From Candidatus Falkowbacteria bacterium RIFCSPLOWO2_12_FULL_45_13 (GTDB lineage: Bacteria; Patescibacteriota; Patescibacteriia; Patescibacteriales; GWC2-42-12): 45,346 bases of DNA. Every line of letters begins with the position of its first letter. The first letter of the stretch is position 1. Under the pieces are notes generated by a model. The model saw nothing but the letters and a program-made list of their open reading frames with translations, had not been told where the DNA came from and made no database searches. The stretch covers positions 1 through 45,346 of the forward strand of contig MFFY01000004.1 in the NCBI GenBank assembly GCA_001778055.1, read 5' to 3'. Shown here one piece after another: positions 1 through 8,664 of this stretch. The translations under genes and the position numbers were made by a program.

Positions 1-843
1 CTGTTATTGATAACGCTGACCTGTGCCGCTAAGAAAGCCGAAGCTGAAGACAAGAAAGCTTTGACTAAAGGTGAGTTTATTGAACAGCTCTCGGCCGATA
101 AACTTATGAAAGATAAGATTAAGGAGCTTGTTTCCTGGACCGTTGGATACGACGTTTCAAAAGTTAGCAAGGTTAAGCTTACGCCAACCATTACTTATGT
201 CAAAGCAATCCCAAAACGAATGCCGCCGGATGGCAATACGGTGCTGGAAATTTTTGCCTCAGTTTATGATCCGGGAGGGCCGGAGAACATAGCCGGAGTC
301 AGGGCGGACTTAAGCCCTATTGGCAGGTTGGCAAACACAAAGATGATAGATGAAGGGTCATATGGGGATAGGGTGGCGGATGACGGAGTATTTACCGTAC
401 AAACAAATGTTGCGCCAAAAACAACTCTTGGGCCTAAAGAGATTCCTGTCTCGGTGGCGAATAATAGAGGTTGGTTGGCGCGAGCGAAAACCACCTTGGA
501 TGTTGAGAAAAATCCAGCTATAATTGATGTCAAGTTTTTGCCAGAAAAAATACTGCCAGACGATCAGACACTGGCGACAATAATTGTCGAGATTGATAAT
601 CCGGGCAGGGTCGAAGATTTAAAAAGTGTTACGGCTGATTTTCGGGCTTTTGGTTATACTGAACTGTTGCCGCTGAGAAATGATGGTGAGGGAGGTGATG
701 TTGTGGCGGGCGACAACAATTTTGTGGCGCAGTTTGTGGTGCCGTCTTTTACCAGAGCGGGTGATTACCGCATAAGAATAGGGGCTTCAAATATAGTTGG
801 AGGTTATATAGATAGGGATGTTGTTTTGAAGGTGACCAGATAA
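1..843 (+). CDS. Secreted Ig-like repeat protein, 5' partial
   Basis: The frame is open from the first base of the window, so the true start is probably upstream. The first codons read as a hydrophobic stretch (LLLITLTCAA) followed by a Lys/Glu-rich segment. That looks like the tail of a signal peptide, although the residues before Cys do not form a good lipobox. The mature part has two related beta-rich repeats, at about residues 55-165 and 166-278. Each carries an acidic Asp/Gly loop (VADDGVF, then VAGDNNF) as in extracellular Ig-like or cadherin-like modules. No catalytic motif is visible. The stop codon overlaps the histidine kinase start (TAATG), so the two are probably co-transcribed, and this protein may work with the kinase at the cell surface. 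That functional link is inference. Confidence 0.6.
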   Translation: MLLITLTCAAKKAEAEDKKALTKGEFIEQLSADKLMKDKIKELVSWTVGYDVSKVSKVKLTPTITYVKAIPKRMPPDGNTVLEIFASVYDPGGPENIAGVRADLSPIGRLANTKMIDEGSYGDRVADDGVFTVQTNVAPKTTLGPKEIPVSVANNRGWLARAKTTLDVEKNPAIIDVKFLPEKILPDDQTLATIIVEIDNPGRVEDLKSVTADFRAFGYTELLPLRNDGEGGDVVAGDNNFVAQFVVPSFTRAGDYRIRIGASNIVGGYIDRDVVLKVTR

Positions 844-3047
844 TGTTGTCTACACTGACTATTGTTAATATTTTTAGCGAAATATTTGCCGCGGGTTTTT
901 TGCTTGCCGGAGTTATTGTCTTTATAAAGAATTATTTTTCTTATAAAAAAACTAAGGATTTTTTCTTTGCCTTAATTTTCCTCAGCCTTTTTGTTTATGT
1001 TGCCACAACAATTATTTCACAAATGATGTTTAATCTTGGTCGTGAGGTTTCCGAGCTTATTCTGGTTAATAAAATTATATATGTGAGCATTGTTTTGTGC
1101 TCGATTTTTGTCTGGGCTTTTCTGGTTGAGCGCTTTGATTTGACAAAATTGCGCTGGAGCAATGGATTTCTAATTGGTATCGGCGGCCTTATAATCTATC
1201 GCATCCTGGCCTCTACGGTTAATTTGATATATCGCGAGGGAATAATCGAGCCAATTGTAGACTTCTCTTTGTTTGTGCCAGCGAAGCAGGTTTTTGCCCT
1301 GATGTGGTTAGCCTTAGCTCTTTTTGCGTTTTTTTCAGCGATAAAATCAAAGGGTGGCAGAAGAACCCTTACTATGTATTTAGCCTCTTCCGCTGTGGCC
1401 TTTTTGTTTGTGTTGTTGTTTTCTTTCCTGTATGTGCGCTTTGGTGAGCCGGGCTATTTAGTTGCTTCCTGGAGCTTAATCCTGTTAGCGAGTCTGGGCT
1501 TTCTGTTGGCAGAATTGATTCCAATGGACTCGTTTGAAGCCAGGCAACCGCTGCGTTTTTTTAGGACGCGCTTGTTGTTTAAGCTTCTGCTAATTTTTGT
1601 TTTGTTGATTGTAATTCTTTTTGAAACTACTACTCTGGCTACTATAAATATCAGTAAAGATGCGCTGTCCAAGGTGATCCTATCCAATTATTCCAGGGCG
1701 GCAGAAGATGTGGCGGAAGAAATTGAAAGCTCGAGCGGGGAGCCTTCTTTAGTCTACCTGCAGATGTTGCTGGCTAAAGCTAGAATCAAAGGCCAGGGGG
1801 TAGTTTTTCTGGTTGATCAAGAGGGCAGGCTTATTTCTCATCCGGACAGTAACAGAGCCATACAAAAAGAGGATTTTTCTGGAAACCAGGCGGTGCGGCA
1901 GATTTTAAAAAAAGTTAAGGGAGAGGGGGAATTTCGTGATGAGCTGGGCAGCCTGATGGTTGGAGCTTACGTGCCGATAAATAAATTTGGTTGGGGGGTA
2001 GTAGCCCAGGAGCCCATGGCCTCAGCCTATTTTGAAATGCGCAGATTAGAAACAAACTCTCTTGTTTTTGTCATCCTGGGGATTTTATTGACGGCTTTGG
2101 TGGGGATATTTTTTGCCCGGTCTATCGAGAGGCCAATTAAAGAACTTACTCTAGGCACAGAAGCAGTGGCCAAAGGAGATCTGCGCTGGCAGGTTTTGGT
2201 GAATTCCTCGGATGAGATTGGTCGATTGGCAGCGGCCTTTAATCAAATGACCAAGGATTTGCGTGATAGTCAGGAGCGCCTCGTCCTGTCAGAAAAGTTG
2301 GCTTCTTTGGGGACAATGGCGGCTGGCATGGCGCACGAAATTAAAAATCCACTGGTTTCCATCAGAACCTTTACCCAGATCTTGCAGCAGAAATGGGATG
2401 ATCAGGAATTTAGAAATAAATTCTCTTCCATTATCCCGCATGAGATTGAGCGCATTAATCGTATTGCTGAAAGTTTATTGAAATTTGGCAGGCCGATGAA
2501 GCCTGAGCTGGCCAAGCTAGAGGTTAATCTGCTTTTGGATGAAGTTCTCTTGCTTTTTGAGAGCGAGTGCAAGAAGTACAATATCAGAGTTGCCAAGAAA
2601 CTGGCAGAGCTGCCGGAGATAACCGGCGATGCTGGTCAATTGCAACAAGTTTTTGTTAATATGATTAAAAATGCGATTGAAGCAATGCACGAAAAAGGTG
2701 GAGAGCTTATTATTAAAACAGATCTGGGGGAAGTGGTGAGACTTGGCAAAATAGAAAAACAGGGAATGAAAAAAGGTGAGGATATGGTTTGGGGCGAAGG
2801 AGAAGCTCTAGCGGCACCGATCCCCGTGGTTTTTATTGAAATTACAGATACCGGGGAAGGGGTCTCCGATGAGAATCTGAAGAGTTTATTCGATCCATTT
2901 TTTACCACTAAGATGACGGGTACTGGAATGGGATTGCCAATTACTTTACGTATTATTGAAGAGCACAAAGGATCAATTAAGGTGAGGAGTCGGCCAGGGA
3001 TGGGGACTACGTTTATTATTACTTTACCTCAGACAATTAATGTGTAG
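843..3047 (+). CDS. Membrane sensor histidine kinase (7TM-like N-terminus, extracytoplasmic sensor, HAMP)
   Basis: This 734-residue protein is a two-component sensor kinase. Residues 1 to about 225 are a run of hydrophobic helices resembling the 7TM sensor regions of histidine kinases. A further helix at about 240-265 precedes a probable Cache-type extracytoplasmic domain (about 270-395). A last helix at about 400-425 then leads into a HAMP linker. The HisKA H-box is AHEIKNPL with phospho-acceptor His498. The ATPase N-box is IKNAIEA (Asn610), the G1 box is DTGEG (Asp669), and a GTGMGLP G2 box follows. All catalytic boxes are intact, so it should be active. No response regulator is adjacent; the only receiver protein in the window is the CheY-like one at 41010-41384. 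The start overlaps the preceding stop by one base. Confidence 0.93.
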   Translation: MLSTLTIVNIFSEIFAAGFLLAGVIVFIKNYFSYKKTKDFFFALIFLSLFVYVATTIISQMMFNLGREVSELILVNKIIYVSIVLCSIFVWAFLVERFDLTKLRWSNGFLIGIGGLIIYRILASTVNLIYREGIIEPIVDFSLFVPAKQVFALMWLALALFAFFSAIKSKGGRRTLTMYLASSAVAFLFVLLFSFLYVRFGEPGYLVASWSLILLASLGFLLAELIPMDSFEARQPLRFFRTRLLFKLLLIFVLLIVILFETTTLATINISKDALSKVILSNYSRAAEDVAEEIESSSGEPSLVYLQMLLAKARIKGQGVVFLVDQEGRLISHPDSNRAIQKEDFSGNQAVRQILKKVKGEGEFRDELGSLMVGAYVPINKFGWGVVAQEPMASAYFEMRRLETNSLVFVILGILLTALVGIFFARSIERPIKELTLGTEAVAKGDLRWQVLVNSSDEIGRLAAAFNQMTKDLRDSQERLVLSEKLASLGTMAAGMAHEIKNPLVSIRTFTQILQQKWDDQEFRNKFSSIIPHEIERINRIAESLLKFGRPMKPELAKLEVNLLLDEVLLLFESECKKYNIRVAKKLAELPEITGDAGQLQQVFVNMIKNAIEAMHEKGGELIIKTDLGEVVRLGKIEKQGMKKGEDMVWGEGEALAAPIPVVFIEITDTGEGVSDENLKSLFDPFFTTKMTGTGMGLPITLRIIEEHKGSIKVRSRPGMGTTFIITLPQTINV

Positions 3048-3231
3048 CTTTTTTTAAGAAGCTGTGTATGCCATTTTCCAGCAGCGTATTCATATTTTCA
3101 AGAAGATCGCTTTGGGCCAGGAAAAACGATTTTTCTTCTGAACCGGCAAACAAAATGTTGCCGCTGGTTTTATAAATTACCCCTTCAATAGTTATAGTAT
3201 TTGACGTTTGTTCTTTATATTCTGCGCGCAT
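3037..3231 (-). CDS. Small hypothetical protein, convergent with the kinase
   Basis: This is a 64-residue ORF in a stretch otherwise free of coding sequence. Its 3' end overlaps the 3' end of the histidine kinase gene by 11 bp, and its start lies next to the clpC promoter. The composition looks protein-like: a beta-prone first half (NTITIEGVIYKTSGNILFAG) followed by an amphipathic helix. I recognise no family. No strong ribosome binding site or promoter is visible upstream. The argument for it is that it fills an otherwise unexplained gap on a genome with very tight gene packing. It could be spurious. Confidence 0.45.
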   Translation of the reverse strand: MRAEYKEQTSNTITIEGVIYKTSGNILFAGSEEKSFFLAQSDLLENMNTLLENGIHSFLKKATH

Positions 3232-3273
3232 AATAGGTCTTCGATATTATTATCGTGCGCGGAAGCCAAAAAC

Positions 3274-3302
3274 TTGCGTCAGTCAGTCAAGATTGTTATA
3301 AT
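3274..3302 (+). promoter_or_regulatory. clpC promoter (TTGCGT-N17-TATAAT)
   Basis: The -35 box TTGCGT is at 3274-3279 and a perfect -10 box TATAAT is at 3297-3302, separated by 17 bp. The expected transcription start is near 3309, only 4-10 nt before the likely ATG codons at 3313 and 3319. There is no Shine-Dalgarno sequence. The spacer holds a tandem GTCA repeat. A CGATA/TATCG inverted repeat lies at 3242-3255. Either could be an operator, but neither matches CIRCE or a CtsR box that I can recognise. Confidence 0.7.
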
Positions 3303-3318
3303 GCATGCTGCAATGGCA

Positions 3319-5805
3319 ATGTTTGAAAGATTTACCGAAAAAGCCATCAGAATAATTATGGCCGCGCAAGAAGAGGCCAAACGGCTTGGGTCTCCTTTTG
3401 TTGGGACAGAGCATCTTTTGCTTGGTATGTTGCGTGAGGGCGAGCCCATAGTCATCAAAACCCTGGAATATTATAAAGTCGACGCTAAAACTATAAAAGA
3501 GCGTATTGAAGTTGGGTTAATGGATGAGCAACAAGGAGAGAAAGATGGTTCCGAAATTCCATTTAATGCCCAGGTTAAGTCTGTGATTGAGTTAGCCTGG
3601 GATGAGGCGCGGGGTTTGGGCCATAGCTATGTTGGGGTTGAGCATCTTTTTCTGGGAATCCTGAGGGCAGAGAAGGGTGTTGTTGGTGATATTCTGGCTG
3701 AATTGGACATTACAATTTCTTCAGCCAAGAGCCGTATTATTACAGTTTTGGGTGAGGTTGGCACTTACCAAAAACAGATGCCGCGACCCAGCCGCACTCC
3801 GATTCTTGACGGATTTAGCCGCGACATGACTGCTTTGGCCAGAGGAAGAAAATTAGATCCTGTGATCGGCCGGCATAGTGAAATAGAAAGGGTAACTCAA
3901 ATTCTGTCACGCCGCAAGAAGAACAATCCGGTTTTAATCGGGGAAGCTGGAGTGGGGAAGACCGCAATTGTCGAAGGGTTGTCCCAAAGGATTGTGACTG
4001 GCAATGTGCCCCCACCACTTTTGAGCAAAAAAGTCGTGACCCTGGATTTAGGCTTGTTAGTAGCCGGGACGCGCTACCGTGGAGAATTTGAAGAACGGAT
4101 GAAAAAAGTTATTTCGGAAGTAGGCAAAGACAGCAGTGTGATATTATTTATTGATGAGTTACATACTTTGATTGGGGCAGGGGCGGCAGAGGGAGCCATG
4201 GATGCGGCCAATATACTGAAACCGGCTTTAGCCAGGGGGGAATTGCAATGCATTGGTGCGACGACTATTGACGAATTTCGTAAAAAGATAGAATCCGATC
4301 CGGCGCTTGAGCGCAGGTTTCAATCGGTCATGGTTGAGGAGCCTTCGGTGCCCGAAACCATTGAGATATTAAAAGGCCTGCGCGAGCGCTATGAGGATTT
4401 CCACAGAGTTAAAATTACCAACGATGCTTTAGTGTCGGCGGCACGTTTGTCCGCTCGTTATATCGCGGATCGGCATTTGCCGGATAAGGCGATTGATTTA
4501 ATTGATGAAGCCTCTTCAAGAATTATGCTTAAGTCTTCTGTCGCTCCGCCTGAATTGATAGAGGTGATGAAGGAAATTGAGAAACTAAAAGCAGACAAAG
4601 AAAAAGCTGTTGAAAAACAGGAGTTTGAAACGGCAGCGCAACTCAGGGACAAAGAAGAAACGTTGCGTTTAAAATATGAGGAAATTGCGAAGCAATCAAC
4701 CGGTTTGAGCCGCGAAGGGTATCCGGAGGTAACCTCAGAGGTTATTGCTCAGGTTGTTTCCGCCTGGACCGGTGTGCCGGTGACTCAATTAACCGCGGAA
4801 GAAACACAGCGGCTACTGGACATGGATGATGAAATAAAAAAGAAGGTGGTGGGCCAGGATGAGGCAATTTCTGGTATCTCTAAATCTATTCGGCGGGCAC
4901 GGGCTGGCCTAAAAGATCCTAAAAGACCGATTGGTTCTTATATCTTTCTTGGCCCTTCAGGGGTTGGGAAGACCGAGCTGGCTAAGCGTTTGGCTGAATT
5001 TCTCTTTGGTGATGTCGATGCGGTAATCCGTATCGATATGTCGGAGTATTTGGAGCAGCATACAACTTCGCGTTTAATTGGCTCTCCCCCGGGCTATGTT
5101 GGTTTCGGTGAAGGTGGGCAGTTGACCGAGTCGGTGCGCCGCCGCCCGCATTCAGTTGTGCTTTTTGATGAAATTGAAAAAGCTCATCCTAATGTAATGA
5201 ATGTCCTCTTGCAAATATTAGATGAAGGGCATATTACTGACGCGCAAGGCCGTTCGGTAGATTTTAAAAACACAGTTGTAATTATGACCAGCAATGTGGG
5301 GGCCGAGCTTATCCAGAAAGAAACCTCCATGGGTTTTGCTCGTCATGCTGACGTGCAGGCTTCATATGACAGGATGAAAGAGACTGTGTTAGAAGAGCTA
5401 AAAAAACAGTTTAAGCCGGAGTTTCTTAATCGCGTAGATGCCAAGATTGTTTTCCGCCCATTATCCCGCGAAGATTTAGGCTGTATAATTGAGATTATGA
5501 TGAAAGATATTAATACTCGCCTGGAAGAAAAGGGCATTGCTCTAAAAGTTTCAAAAAATGTGAAAAAATTCTTGGTTGATAAGGGTTATGATCCGAAACT
5601 GGGCGCCAGACCTTTACGTCGCGCGATTGAGGAGTATGTGGAAGATCCGCTATCTGAAGAGGTGCTTAAAGGCAAATTTGGCTATGGTAGCAAGATTAAT
5701 CTGAGGATTGAAAAAGACAAGATAATTTTTTTTGGTAACAAAGGTAAATCTTTGACCTCTTCTAAGAAAACCGCTAAAAAAGAGGTGCCGGCTGTTTCTG
5801 GCTAG
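3319..5805 (+). CDS. clpC: ATP-dependent Clp protease ATPase subunit ClpC
   Basis: This is a AAA+ unfoldase that feeds substrates to ClpP. From the ATG at 3319 the protein begins MFERFTEKA, the standard ClpC N-terminus; in-frame ATGs at 3313 and 3301 are alternatives. In order it has two Clp N repeats (about residues 1-145), an AAA1 module with Walker A GEAGVGKT and Walker B LFIDELH, a UVR coiled segment around FETAAQLRDKEE, an AAA2 module with GPSGVGKTE and LFDEIEKAHP, and a C-terminal D2-small domain. The length of about 828 residues is typical. No McsA/McsB/CtsR genes accompany it. The longer upstream reading frame back to 3208 runs through the promoter and is unlikely to be translated. 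Confidence 0.96.
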   Translation: MFERFTEKAIRIIMAAQEEAKRLGSPFVGTEHLLLGMLREGEPIVIKTLEYYKVDAKTIKERIEVGLMDEQQGEKDGSEIPFNAQVKSVIELAWDEARGLGHSYVGVEHLFLGILRAEKGVVGDILAELDITISSAKSRIITVLGEVGTYQKQMPRPSRTPILDGFSRDMTALARGRKLDPVIGRHSEIERVTQILSRRKKNNPVLIGEAGVGKTAIVEGLSQRIVTGNVPPPLLSKKVVTLDLGLLVAGTRYRGEFEERMKKVISEVGKDSSVILFIDELHTLIGAGAAEGAMDAANILKPALARGELQCIGATTIDEFRKKIESDPALERRFQSVMVEEPSVPETIEILKGLRERYEDFHRVKITNDALVSAARLSARYIADRHLPDKAIDLIDEASSRIMLKSSVAPPELIEVMKEIEKLKADKEKAVEKQEFETAAQLRDKEETLRLKYEEIAKQSTGLSREGYPEVTSEVIAQVVSAWTGVPVTQLTAEETQRLLDMDDEIKKKVVGQDEAISGISKSIRRARAGLKDPKRPIGSYIFLGPSGVGKTELAKRLAEFLFGDVDAVIRIDMSEYLEQHTTSRLIGSPPGYVGFGEGGQLTESVRRRPHSVVLFDEIEKAHPNVMNVLLQILDEGHITDAQGRSVDFKNTVVIMTSNVGAELIQKETSMGFARHADVQASYDRMKETVLEELKKQFKPEFLNRVDAKIVFRPLSREDLGCIIEIMMKDINTRLEEKGIALKVSKNVKKFLVDKGYDPKLGARPLRRAIEEYVEDPLSEEVLKGKFGYGSKINLRIEKDKIIFFGNKGKSLTSSKKTAKKEVPAVSG

Positions 5806-5951
5806 GCGGCTTCAGCCAATATGTTAATCCATTCCCTGCGTTGCGGACGTCGGATGTTATCCATAAGGCGGAAACCGATAATCCTGCCATTTTGTTTTTC
5901 TCCTCCCAGAAAAAAATAAGCCAAAGAACTTGACAGGGCTCTTTGACTCAA
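5802..5951 (-). CDS. Possible short ORF or gene remnant between clpC and radA
   Basis: A minus-strand frame with a TTG start at 5951 encodes 49 residues, including FFLGGEKQNGRIIGFRLMDN, followed by an Arg-rich stretch and ending AEAA. The composition looks like genuine protein, and the frame stays open about 11 codons further upstream, to a TAG, without an ATG. It could be the C-terminal remnant of a decayed gene or a small protein using a non-ATG start. The stop abuts the clpC stop codon (convergent). I recognise no family and the call is tentative. Confidence 0.3.
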   Translation of the reverse strand: MSQRALSSSLAYFFLGGEKQNGRIIGFRLMDNIRRPQRREWINILAEAA

Positions 5952-5991
5952 TAGTTTATCCGCGTCTTTTCTAGAAAATTTTATCTAGTTT

Positions 5992-6000
5992 TGGTATGAT
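5992..6000 (+). promoter_or_regulatory. radA extended -10 promoter
   Basis: An extended -10 element TGGTATGAT is at 5992-6000, ending 6 nt before the radA ATG at 6007. No good -35 sits 17 bp upstream, as expected for extended -10 promoters. Transcription would begin at or very near the start codon, giving a leaderless mRNA. Confidence 0.6.
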
Positions 6001-6006
6001 ATAGCT

Positions 6007-7347
6007 ATGCCTAAAACTGAAACCCTCTTTATGTGCCAATCCTGCGGGCAGGACTTTCCCAGATGGTCGGGACAATGTCCGGCTTGTGGTGAATGGAATT
6101 CCCTTGTGGAGGAACATCAAAACAAAGCTCCCTCCTTCGCTCTTCGAGCTTCGGAGGGCAAGCAAATCCCAATATCCATTACTGAAGTTGATTATAAAGA
6201 AGAAAGTAGAATATCAACCGGAATAGTTGAAGTGGATAGAGTGTTAGGTGGTGGGGTGGTTGGGGGATCGGTTGTCTTGGTCTCTGGTGAGCCCGGGATT
6301 GGGAAATCTACCATGATGCTGCAGGTGGCCGAGGCCTTGAGTCTGAAATCTATTATCCTATATGTAAGCGGGGAAGAATCGGCCAATCAGATTAGAATCA
6401 GGGCGGAAAGGTTGGGGACTCTATCGAAAAACTTGATGCTTTTACCGGAGACGAATCTTTTTGCTATTGAAAAAGCGGTTGCTGATGTTAAACCCAAGTT
6501 CGTGGTGATTGATTCTATTCAGACCATGTTTCGAGATGATGTTTCCTCAGCCCCAGGCTCTGTTTCTCAGGTCCGCGAGTGCGCTAATTACCTGGTTAGG
6601 ATTGCCAAATCAACAGGCATACCGATTTTTATTGTTGGTCATGTGACCAAAGAGGGTAATATTGCCGGCCCCAGAATTTTAGAGCACATGGTTGATACTG
6701 TTTTATATTTTGAAGGTGAGAGACATAAGCAATATCGAATTTTACGAGCCAACAAAAATCGATTTGGCTCAACCAATGAAATTGGGATTTTTGAAATGAA
6801 GGATAATGGTTTGGTTGAAGTGGCTAATCCTTCGCAGGTTTTTCTTTCAGAGCGGCCGGAAAATTCTTCTGGCTCTGTTGTGACGGCAGCACTCGAAGGG
6901 ACACGGCCATTGTTAGTTGAAATTCAGGCGTTGGTTGCCCCAACTAAAATGGTTTACCCGGTGCGCAAAGCAACAGGGGTAGATTATAATCGTGTGGTAA
7001 TTATTCTTGCTGTGCTTGAGAGACAATTAGGTTTAAAATTTTCCGATGCTGATGTCTATGTAAACGCGGCTGGCGGAGTCAGAGTTTCTGAGCCGGCCAT
7101 GGATCTGCCGATAGCTTTGGCCATTGTTTCTTGCCATAAAAACAAACCGTTTGACGCAAAAACTGTTGCTGTCGGTGAAATCGGACTGGCGGGTGAGATC
7201 CGCTCGGTTAACCAGATCGAACAAAGGATCAAAGAAGCGGAGAAATTGGGGTTTGAACAAATTATTGTGCCCAAAAGTAATCAAAGTAAATCAAAGATTA
7301 AACTTCTGGCCGTGTCCTCAGTTAAAGAAGCGCTGAATCGTCTATAA
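6007..7347 (+). CDS. radA: DNA repair protein RadA (Sms)
   Basis: RadA is a RecA-like ATPase and branch-migration helicase used in homologous recombination. The 446-residue protein starts with a four-Cys zinc ribbon (CQSCG...CPACGEW). It then has Walker A GEPGIGKST, the RadA-specific KNRFGS motif in the middle, and a C-terminal Lon-like domain with NAAGGVRVSEPAMDLPIALAI. The length is normal for the family. Between the zinc ribbon and the ATPase there is an in-frame insertion encoded by a palindrome at 6130-6158 (peptide PSFALRASEGK). The gene appears monocistronic, with its own extended -10 promoter and no Shine-Dalgarno site. Confidence 0.96.
   Translation: MPKTETLFMCQSCGQDFPRWSGQCPACGEWNSLVEEHQNKAPSFALRASEGKQIPISITEVDYKEESRISTGIVEVDRVLGGGVVGGSVVLVSGEPGIGKSTMMLQVAEALSLKSIILYVSGEESANQIRIRAERLGTLSKNLMLLPETNLFAIEKAVADVKPKFVVIDSIQTMFRDDVSSAPGSVSQVRECANYLVRIAKSTGIPIFIVGHVTKEGNIAGPRILEHMVDTVLYFEGERHKQYRILRANKNRFGSTNEIGIFEMKDNGLVEVANPSQVFLSERPENSSGSVVTAALEGTRPLLVEIQALVAPTKMVYPVRKATGVDYNRVVIILAVLERQLGLKFSDADVYVNAAGGVRVSEPAMDLPIALAIVSCHKNKPFDAKTVAVGEIGLAGEIRSVNQIEQRIKEAEKLGFEQIIVPKSNQSKSKIKLLAVSSVKEALNRL
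6130..6158 (+). repeat. Palindromic element inside radA
   Basis: Outer arms CCCTCC (6130-6135) and GGAGGG (6153-6158) enclose an inner hairpin GCTC/GAGC (6139-6142, 6146-6149). The element is translated in frame as part of PSFALRASEGK, in the linker between the RadA zinc ribbon and ATPase core, a region variable in length. Confidence 0.6.
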
Positions 7348-7409
7348 TTACTTCTATTTGTGCCCGAGCAGCTGCCAGCCTGGATGACGGTACACTATGG
7401 GGAGGAGGT

Positions 7410-8663
7410 TTATAAATACTTTCGCGGATCCGCGATTTTTCCCTCAATCATCGAAGCGGCCACAGTAGCGGGTGAACCAAGATAGATAAAGGCATTTGGG
7501 TTACCCATTCTACCCTTAAAATTTCGATTAGCAGTTGAAATCACGTTTTCCCCATCTGACGGAACCCCGTTATGCGTGCCGACACAGGGACCGCAACCGG
7601 GCGTGACCGCTACGGCGCCAGCATTGAGTAGGGTTTGATATGTCCCGTCCTTAATCATGTCCAGCAAAATCTGCTTTGAAGCAGGAGCAATGATTAAACG
7701 GCAGCTATCTTTGACTTTTTTGCCCTTTAAAATTTTAGCCGCAATCTGAAAATCTTCTAAACGGCCATTGGTGCAGGTGCCAATCAGGCCTTGCTGAATC
7801 GGAACATCGCCCACTTGCGAAATTGGCACAACATTATCAACGGTGTGCGGTTTAGCGATCTGCGGCTCGAGTTTTGAAACATCAATCTCAACAGGTCTAA
7901 TGTATTTTGCGTCTTTATCTGCTTTAACCGGATTGGGCTTCTTCCTGGCATGAGCTTTAACCCAATCCAAAACCATTTTATCTGCTTCCATCAACCCGGC
8001 CTTGGCTCCGCACTCAATCGCCATGTTGGACATAGTGAAGCGGGCGTCAACAGACATGTTGGCAATGGCGTCGCCATAGATTTCTAGGGCCAGGTAAGTG
8101 GCGCCGTCAGCAGTAATATCGCCAATTAACTTTAAGATTAAGTCTTTGGAATAAACGCCCCTGGGCAGGCTTCCGTTATAAATAACTTTTATTGTGTCCG
8201 GTACCTTAAACCAGAGCTTGCCCGATGTCCAGCCCGCCGCTAAATCAGTCGAACCAATCCCGGTTGAAAAAACATTTATTGCTCCATAGGTGCAAGTGTG
8301 AGAATCGGCGCCAATAATTAAATCGCCAGGCACGGCATGTCCTTGCTCCGGTGTAATCTGGTGGCAAACGCCGCAGCCAATGTCGTAAAGTTTAATGCCT
8401 TGTTCTTTTTGAAAATCCCTGATTTTTTTATGAATAGCAGATACTCCGGAATTAGGGGAGGGTGAGCTGTGGTCGATAATAATGGCAATCTTGGAGGGAT
8501 CAAAAACTTTTTTGGTTCCCATGTTATTAAAAGAATCTATCGCAATGCCCGAGGTGCCGTCCTGACCAATAAGATAATCAAGGTCAGCAATAACAATGTC
8601 CCCGACCCTGGCCTCTTTTCCCGAATGAGCGGAGAGTATCTTTTCCGCTATGGTCTTGCCCAT
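7410..8663 (-). CDS. leuC: 3-isopropylmalate dehydratase large subunit (aconitase family)
   Basis: This subunit catalyses isomerisation of 2-isopropylmalate to 3-isopropylmalate in leucine synthesis, together with a small LeuD subunit that is not in this window. The 417-residue length and motifs fit the shorter LeuC/homoaconitase-type clade. The substrate-loop motif GADSHTCTYGA is present, as are the Fe-S ligands in GTCTNGR and PGCGPCVGTHNG. The start lies one base after the stop of the TPR-like gene, so both are read from the promoter at 9618-9646. The homologous homoaconitase activity cannot be excluded from sequence alone. The 62 bp between its stop and the radA stop shows no clear terminator. 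Confidence 0.92.
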   Translation of the reverse strand: MGKTIAEKILSAHSGKEARVGDIVIADLDYLIGQDGTSGIAIDSFNNMGTKKVFDPSKIAIIIDHSSPSPNSGVSAIHKKIRDFQKEQGIKLYDIGCGVCHQITPEQGHAVPGDLIIGADSHTCTYGAINVFSTGIGSTDLAAGWTSGKLWFKVPDTIKVIYNGSLPRGVYSKDLILKLIGDITADGATYLALEIYGDAIANMSVDARFTMSNMAIECGAKAGLMEADKMVLDWVKAHARKKPNPVKADKDAKYIRPVEIDVSKLEPQIAKPHTVDNVVPISQVGDVPIQQGLIGTCTNGRLEDFQIAAKILKGKKVKDSCRLIIAPASKQILLDMIKDGTYQTLLNAGAVAVTPGCGPCVGTHNGVPSDGENVISTANRNFKGRMGNPNAFIYLGSPATVAASMIEGKIADPRKYL

Positions 8664-8664
8664 G

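Noticed and set aside
3208..3318. Upstream extension of clpC to 3208
   Set aside because: The extension reads through the promoter and lacks similarity to the ClpC N-terminus, which begins at MFERFTEKA.
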